The translations under genes and the position numbers were made by a program. Positions 58,676 through 64,000 of a stretch of 64,000 nucleotides of DNA are shown piece by piece. Within the stretch, counting starts at the first letter, position 1. The number at the start of each line of letters is the position of its first letter. Source of the stretch: Kryptolebias marmoratus. Taxonomy: Eukaryota > Chordata > Actinopteri > Cyprinodontiformes > Rivulidae. A model generated the notes under the pieces. That model was not told the origin of the DNA and did no database searches. It saw only the letters and a program-made list of their open reading frames with translations. The stretch covers positions 18,321,981 to 18,385,980 of the forward strand of contig NC_051444.1 in NCBI RefSeq assembly GCF_001649575.2, written 5' to 3'.

Positions 58676-58772
58676 CTGTGGCGGGCGGTGAGATTGTGGG
58701 TGCCTACGTGGGGTCCGCACAGATCAGTCAGTGTATGTTTCCTCCCCTCGGTCTCGGCGTAGTTTCTCTGGC
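58676..58772 (-). promoter_or_regulatory. Probable non-coding exon 1 and TATA promoter of pnoc
   Basis: On the minus strand a TATA box (TTTATAAG, 58,798-58,805) is followed about 30 bp later by the expected start region (about 58,770). GC-rich sequence then ends at CCGCCACAG with a consensus donor GTAAGA (58,670-58,675). The next acceptor on this strand with a matching gene is that of the pnoc signal-peptide exon (about 49,462), 9.2 kb away. Mammalian PNOC also has a remote non-coding first exon. The exon extent is inferred. Confidence 0.55.
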
Positions 58773-58979
58773 TACGTGGAGGCTGCAGGCAGCTGCTCTT
58801 ATAAAGACCCACCCCTCCATCCTCCTCCTCTCGTTCTCCCCCCTTTTCAAAACTCTATCTTTCATTAGGGAGAGGGAGAGAGGAGCGGAAAGCCGACAAG
58901 GAGGAGGCGAGGCAAAGATGGGGGCAATGAGTGATGGAGGTGGGAGGAAGAGAAGGACAGCATGATGACAAAAATCAAG

Positions 58980-61900
58980 AACGAAAGAGAGTCTGAAGAG
59001 GTGGATGGAAAAGGGAAAAGATGAACAATTATAGGAGAGCGAAGAAGTTATTTTTATTTTTTTTCTTTGTTTTGTGGTAAAAACAACATTTACTCTCACA
59101 CCGGCAAAAATACATAAATCAGCTTGTCACTGAAAATGTGCTCCCTTTAAATATAGTTTAACTTTAAAAAAAAAGTTTCCACAAGATTTTTTTTAACCTT
59201 CTTCATTAATAAAAGAGCTAAAAACCTTCGTTAAAATGACATTTTGTTCCACAAATTGTTCCACATTTTTTGCACATAGGCTGCATAAACTGTTTGGTGG
59301 TCAGAATTACAAATTAACCTCATGTTTTTTGCCAACTTATTTCATTCAGATCTAAAACTGGTCTAAAATTAGTTTACCTTTCATGAATTTTGTCAGCTCA
59401 TTGAAAAAAGGGCAGATATTCCATCTGACCCCACCAGAGGTCAGCTAATCACCACAGACTTCTTCTTTTGTTTCTCCTGAGTTTTTGGTGACGTTGCTAC
59501 AGTTCTGATGAGAGGTGGGCATGAGTCCTACTGTTGCTTATTTGGGGAAAGGTTTAGGTAGGTGCCAAATGTCTAAGTGAAAATGAAGGATGCAGATTTT
59601 CCCGTCAGAATCCTGAGCTGCCAGATCAACGGTCCGTTACACTCCTTCTGACACTTAATGGTCTTAATGTTGTGGCTGATCAATATATTCTCACAATAAA
59701 GAGCTCTGCTTTGATTTTTACAACTTACCTACAACTTGATAATACTTACTTTCAAATCTGCTAAAACTTAGCAAAACTAGAAAACAAAACCCACTGATTA
59801 TGAAGAGAAAAAGTACTTGAGAATGGCATTGTCTTTATGTATTCCTCTCTACAGTATAATAACTGTAAAGGAGATTAAGAGTGCAAAATTTTAGTGTGCA
59901 TCCATTCTATTCTACAAAATCTGTGACTTACTTTTTAATAATCTAACAAAAACTATAAATTAAATTGAAAATAATTTCTGAACTGTCAGTGACAGAAGCA
60001 TTTGGTCGTCAAACAGGTCAGTTTCCATATGTCTATAATGTTTTATGTAGGAGATAAAAAGTCTCTTCACTTCCAGTTTTAAGAGAAAATTCTGAGCTCA
60101 GATGCAATGGTAGTCAATGAGAGTTTGGTTGTTTGCACACATTTAAGAAAAAAAGTCCCATTGTAGTGAGAGACATGCTGGGTGAAAGAAAATGAAAAAG
60201 TTAAAGCGCACTGTTATCGATTCCACTGTATGTTTTAATTCACTTTTTTGTATGGATTTTTTTAAACCTCTGGGAGGAGAAGGAAACTGAAAACTGCACC
60301 AGAAATGGAAGAATAACAGGCAAATCTTTAAAAAGGGTACTTTAACTCCTATGCATTATGCTTTAAGATTTGTAAGTTTAGTCAAGTTTTGGGTTTGGTT
60401 TCATCCTTGTTGTTTTCAGTTTTAGTTCTCAGGATGTCATAAAAGTTCTCGTAATTTCATTTTAGCTTTGATTCTCTAAAGCTTATGTTTAGGTAACACA
60501 GTTATCTTCATTCCCTGTTTTAGATTGATAAATATAATTTATACAACCTTATTCTCTGATTGAAAACAAGTATAGAATGTGAGAACAGCGAGTTTAAATT
60601 GTAAATTGTCTACTGATGTCTATAAAAAGTCAAAGTCTTGTGTTTGCCAGAATATAGTAAATATTTCCCTTTAACTGCTTTAAGAATAATATTTTTAGTA
60701 ATACATACAAAACTGCACAGCTACCATCTCATAGATATATGTCGTGCTTCATTTGAAGGGATGTTTTCAGGAGAGGTTGGAGGACACATGACTGTCACTC
60801 CTCCACCATGTTGTAGGAGTGACAACAAGACGTCCTCCAAACTCTTTTCACAAAGTGACAGGACTGCATTACTGTCACTCCGCTCACCAACAAATATCTA
60901 GGCTGCAAACAAAAGAATTACGACAGGCGCTCATTTAACAGTTTTTTTGTGTCTGTTCGGTCCTAATTATCGAGAGAATGTGGCCTGTTTCTCTCTGATT
61001 AGGGCTCCTTAACTACGGGTGTGTGTCTGCTTGTTGATGCAAGTTGAAATGTCATGAAACACACCAGACACCACCATGCTGTAAAACAGACACAAATTCT
61101 TTTTGTGATTATGTATTGTATTGGTTTTCCTTTTATGCACACCCATCTGTCACAGCTATGAAATCTCAAACTTGAAGTCATCACAAAATCAGACGTTTTT
61201 TTCCCACCCCCTACGCTGAAGTGCCGATATGTCCTCGACCACCCTCGGTGTTCGGTTTTGTTTTCTTTTCAGAGAAATGCTTTAAAAATGTTTCTCAGTT
61301 TCTGAGACGCAGAGACACAACCTTTACTTTAGTGGGCCTTTACTAATCAGGGTTTTGCATGTATTCATCTATAATCAAGTTGTTTTTATTTATCTCAGGG
61401 GGAAAAAAAAGGCTTTGTGTATTTCTGTATGACCGATCAGGAAATATACGGACTGGAAACCTTCAAGGTAGTCGTAGTTGGACACAGAGGAAGCCCCTCT
61501 TTATTTATTGGAAAAACTATGTTGCAGCTGTGTGAGATGTCTAAATAGTTCAATCTACAAAACCAAGAAAGATTTGTTCAGAAATAAATTGTTGTGGTTA
61601 ATAGGCTGTTACTACTACATGATTCACTCGCAGGTAGCAATCAGACGAGAGACAGGAGCCGGGTCAAAAAATCCAAACGACCGGCGCATAATCAAGTCTT
61701 TACTCACAAAATTCATTATTTTATGATACACCTCAAAGCACTGAACAGACATTGGTAAACTGTGGATTGTTCTCACCACTTACTTCTGCAAGGAAATGAA
61801 ACTATTCATGCAGAGCAACCATAAAAACCTGAAATTATATGAAATTCACTGTGGATTAGTGTCTTTACTTTTTAGTAAAAATAAAGTAATTTATCTTTTT

Positions 61901-64000
61901 TCTTTGCTGAACAGAATATGATCATTTTCTCAAGTTAACAGTGACAAGATCTGGTCTTGATTGGTTTATTTTAATGTCAGAAAGAATAAAATGGTTTGAT
62001 TCAACTCGACCAAGTTTAGCCTAAATCAAGCCATATAGACTCCAATCGTACAAAAATCTAATTGACAAAGCAACCTAATATGTCATAATGAGAGCTGATA
62101 CAGGGTCAACGGACATATATTGCTTCAATTCAAAGTTACAAACTCCGTCTGTCTTCAGAGATCAAAATAAACATGGGAAATAAAGCTCAGTGGCACCAGA
62201 GATGAGCAGCGGCACAGTAATGATGGTCTACAATACTGACTTATTTGCCTCGCCTCATTGAGTGCCCATCCCTGATTATGCACTCTGCTGTTTTTGAAAT
62301 CTTAAAAGAGACACAAAATGCACAATTAGGCTGCATTGTGGGGCCGGCTGCATCCAGCTGATCACCAATTAAACCCCACAGCACCGCTGGGTAATGCAAC
62401 GAAGGTAAGACACGGGTCCATACGAGAGTTATTTTGAAGAAGATCAAGAGAAAATTCAACAAATTATGAGGCTTGTTGAAAAAGACAATGAAACTAGCCG
62501 AGACCACAACTGAAAACCAGGGAGAATTATTGCTTTGTTAGAACAGGGATATCTCAGTGTCTGATCTACGAGGCAGATTTTCTTCTATCGGAGGAATCAG
62601 TGTCATTTATTAAATTCTCGTTAGGACTTTTCCTGTGGGAAATGGCTGTTAGCTAAGTGGTAAATTACACAAAACCACATCAGATGCTTATCCAGTGTCT
62701 AAATGACTTTTAAAAAAGTTGAGACATCACTGAGTTTTGTTTGTGCAAACATGTTTTACTGTTTCTTCTTGTGACTTCACTTATTTTACATGTAAATTTG
62801 TATATATATAAATAGGTTTTGTCCATCTATATTCAAACTGTCTGACTCTTTTAGCTTACTGACACAAAATCTTTACTTTTGTGCTACCACACAGAGATAA
62901 TTATTAAGTCATGTATTTTGACAGGATGTGTCTGACACATTTTGTGGGTTTTGCTGAAGGGACTGAACTTGTCAGACAGTTTATTTTGAGAAAAAAAAGA
63001 AGAAAGATATTCTCATGCAATATTTACAAGACGTTTGAATGAAGGCAGCGATGTGGCCCTTTTGGTTCCAGAAATAATTCCACTGATTGAAGATGACTGT
63101 GCAGACGATTGCTTCCTGGTTTCTGCTCCATTCTCTGCATGGTGCCCTTAGCAAATCCTACCTACCTGGATACTCACCTGCCTGCCCACTCTCCATCACT
63201 GTCCTTTTTGTCTGTTCTTCCCTTGGACTGCTGGACCTCCTTCCTTCCACTCTGGTCTTGAAACAAGAATAAGGCTCTTTCGAGGCCACTTTACAAACAT
63301 TCTTGAACTTTATTCCTTAAAGTTCTGCATCCATGACAGTACAAATCACTCTTTCCTCTCCCATAGCCGATCAAAACATTCCTCAGCTGAAACTCCTGAC
63401 AGTCGTTTTTATTAAATAAAGTTTTTAAACATTTTCCTGTTGTCAACCTTTATGTCTGCACTTTGAGACCATTAGTACCAAACATTATGAGATCAAGTGT
63501 TTGGTCTGTTTTAGATGCATGGATCCAGGAAACACTCAGACACTCAGCTAATGGATAGTTTAGATTTACATATTTTGTTGAATCTAGATGAAGAGGCTGC
63601 AAAGAATTCTGAAAACCAGCTTCAGACTAAAAAATGTCTGCTGCTAAATCTCTGATTTTTCATCAGAACTGGATCTCTGCAACATGGGACAACCAGCTGC
63701 CAAAGACTTGTGCCACCGGTGTGTTCAGCCACATTAACACCTACACTTCAGTGAATGTTTGTGAAACTTGACATTTTCTCAAGCAAGCCTAAAGGAAGTG
63801 TTACAGTGTTTACACAAAAATAGTGCAAAATAAATAAAATTCATTTGGTTTAACTATTTTACTAAAACAAAAAAACTATTTGTATGTCAACTTTGATTGT
63901 TGTCAGTGAATTATGTTTGGTTTATTGACAATAATCTGTGTCAAACATAAAAATGACCAAAATAAGATTGTATATTTTCATTAAAATTTGGTTATTGTTT
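58980..64000. other. Gene-free stretch upstream of pnoc
   Basis: No host gene is recognised. The block at 63,160-63,335, with AATAAGG and AAAGTTCTGCATCCATGACAG-like text, resembles the 3' end of an interspersed repeat or LTR, but the other boundary was not found. The remainder is AT-rich with short, unrelated open frames. Confidence 0.35.

Noticed and set aside
1..64000. CRISPR arrays, bacterial operons, tRNA or rRNA genes
   Set aside because: No spaced direct repeats, cloverleaf with A and B boxes, or rRNA-like sequence was seen. Every recognised gene is intron-containing and vertebrate-like.

Overview
The window is AT-rich nuclear DNA from a vertebrate, almost certainly a percomorph teleost and possibly a killifish or livebearer relative. 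The evidence is small-exon, intron-containing genes that match vertebrate mitochondrial and neuropeptide proteins, plus fish-type repeats: Tc1-like transposons, Buster-type hAT miniature elements and non-LTR retrotransposons with ATGG-repeat tails. There are no bacterial features. Four protein-coding genes could be reconstructed exon by exon, with splice phases that close exactly.

Left third (1-21,400): no host gene recognised. It holds a perfect 19-bp hairpin (873-918), a decayed hAT transposase (about 1,300-2,960), three non-LTR/SINE-like pieces (3,840-5,690), a dispersed repeat (11,058), a 450-bp solo LTR with 5-bp target duplications (11,962-12,411), a LINE fragment (15,765-16,520) and a decayed Tc1-like transposase (18,010-18,530). 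The rest is non-repetitive and may contain conserved regulatory DNA.

Middle (21,400-32,340): mrpl46 (minus) and mrps11 (plus) lie head to head, with about 577 bp between their start codons. They encode one large-subunit and one small-subunit protein of the mitochondrial ribosome, and probably share a bidirectional promoter. Tc1 and hAT copies sit in their introns.

35,663-43,490: pdpr (minus), 17 coding exons plus a probable non-coding first exon, encodes the regulatory subunit of pyruvate dehydrogenase phosphatase (897 aa). An unexplained coding-like island of 30 codons lies downstream of it at 34,466-34,555.

45,200-58,780: pnoc (minus), prepronociceptin, with two coding exons and a probable TATA-driven non-coding first exon more than 9 kb upstream. 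The precursor carries a nociceptin-like peptide and, just before it, a second KR-flanked FGGF peptide. Its introns hold a Tc1-like remnant, a hAT miniature element and LINE pieces. The remainder to 64,000 has no recognised gene.

Three of the four genes serve mitochondria (two ribosomal proteins and a regulator of the pyruvate dehydrogenase complex). pnoc is a neuropeptide gene and an unrelated neighbour. No undescribed multi-gene system was found. The best leads are the paired opioid-like cores in pnoc, its distal promoter, the coding-like island near pdpr, and the structured repeats.
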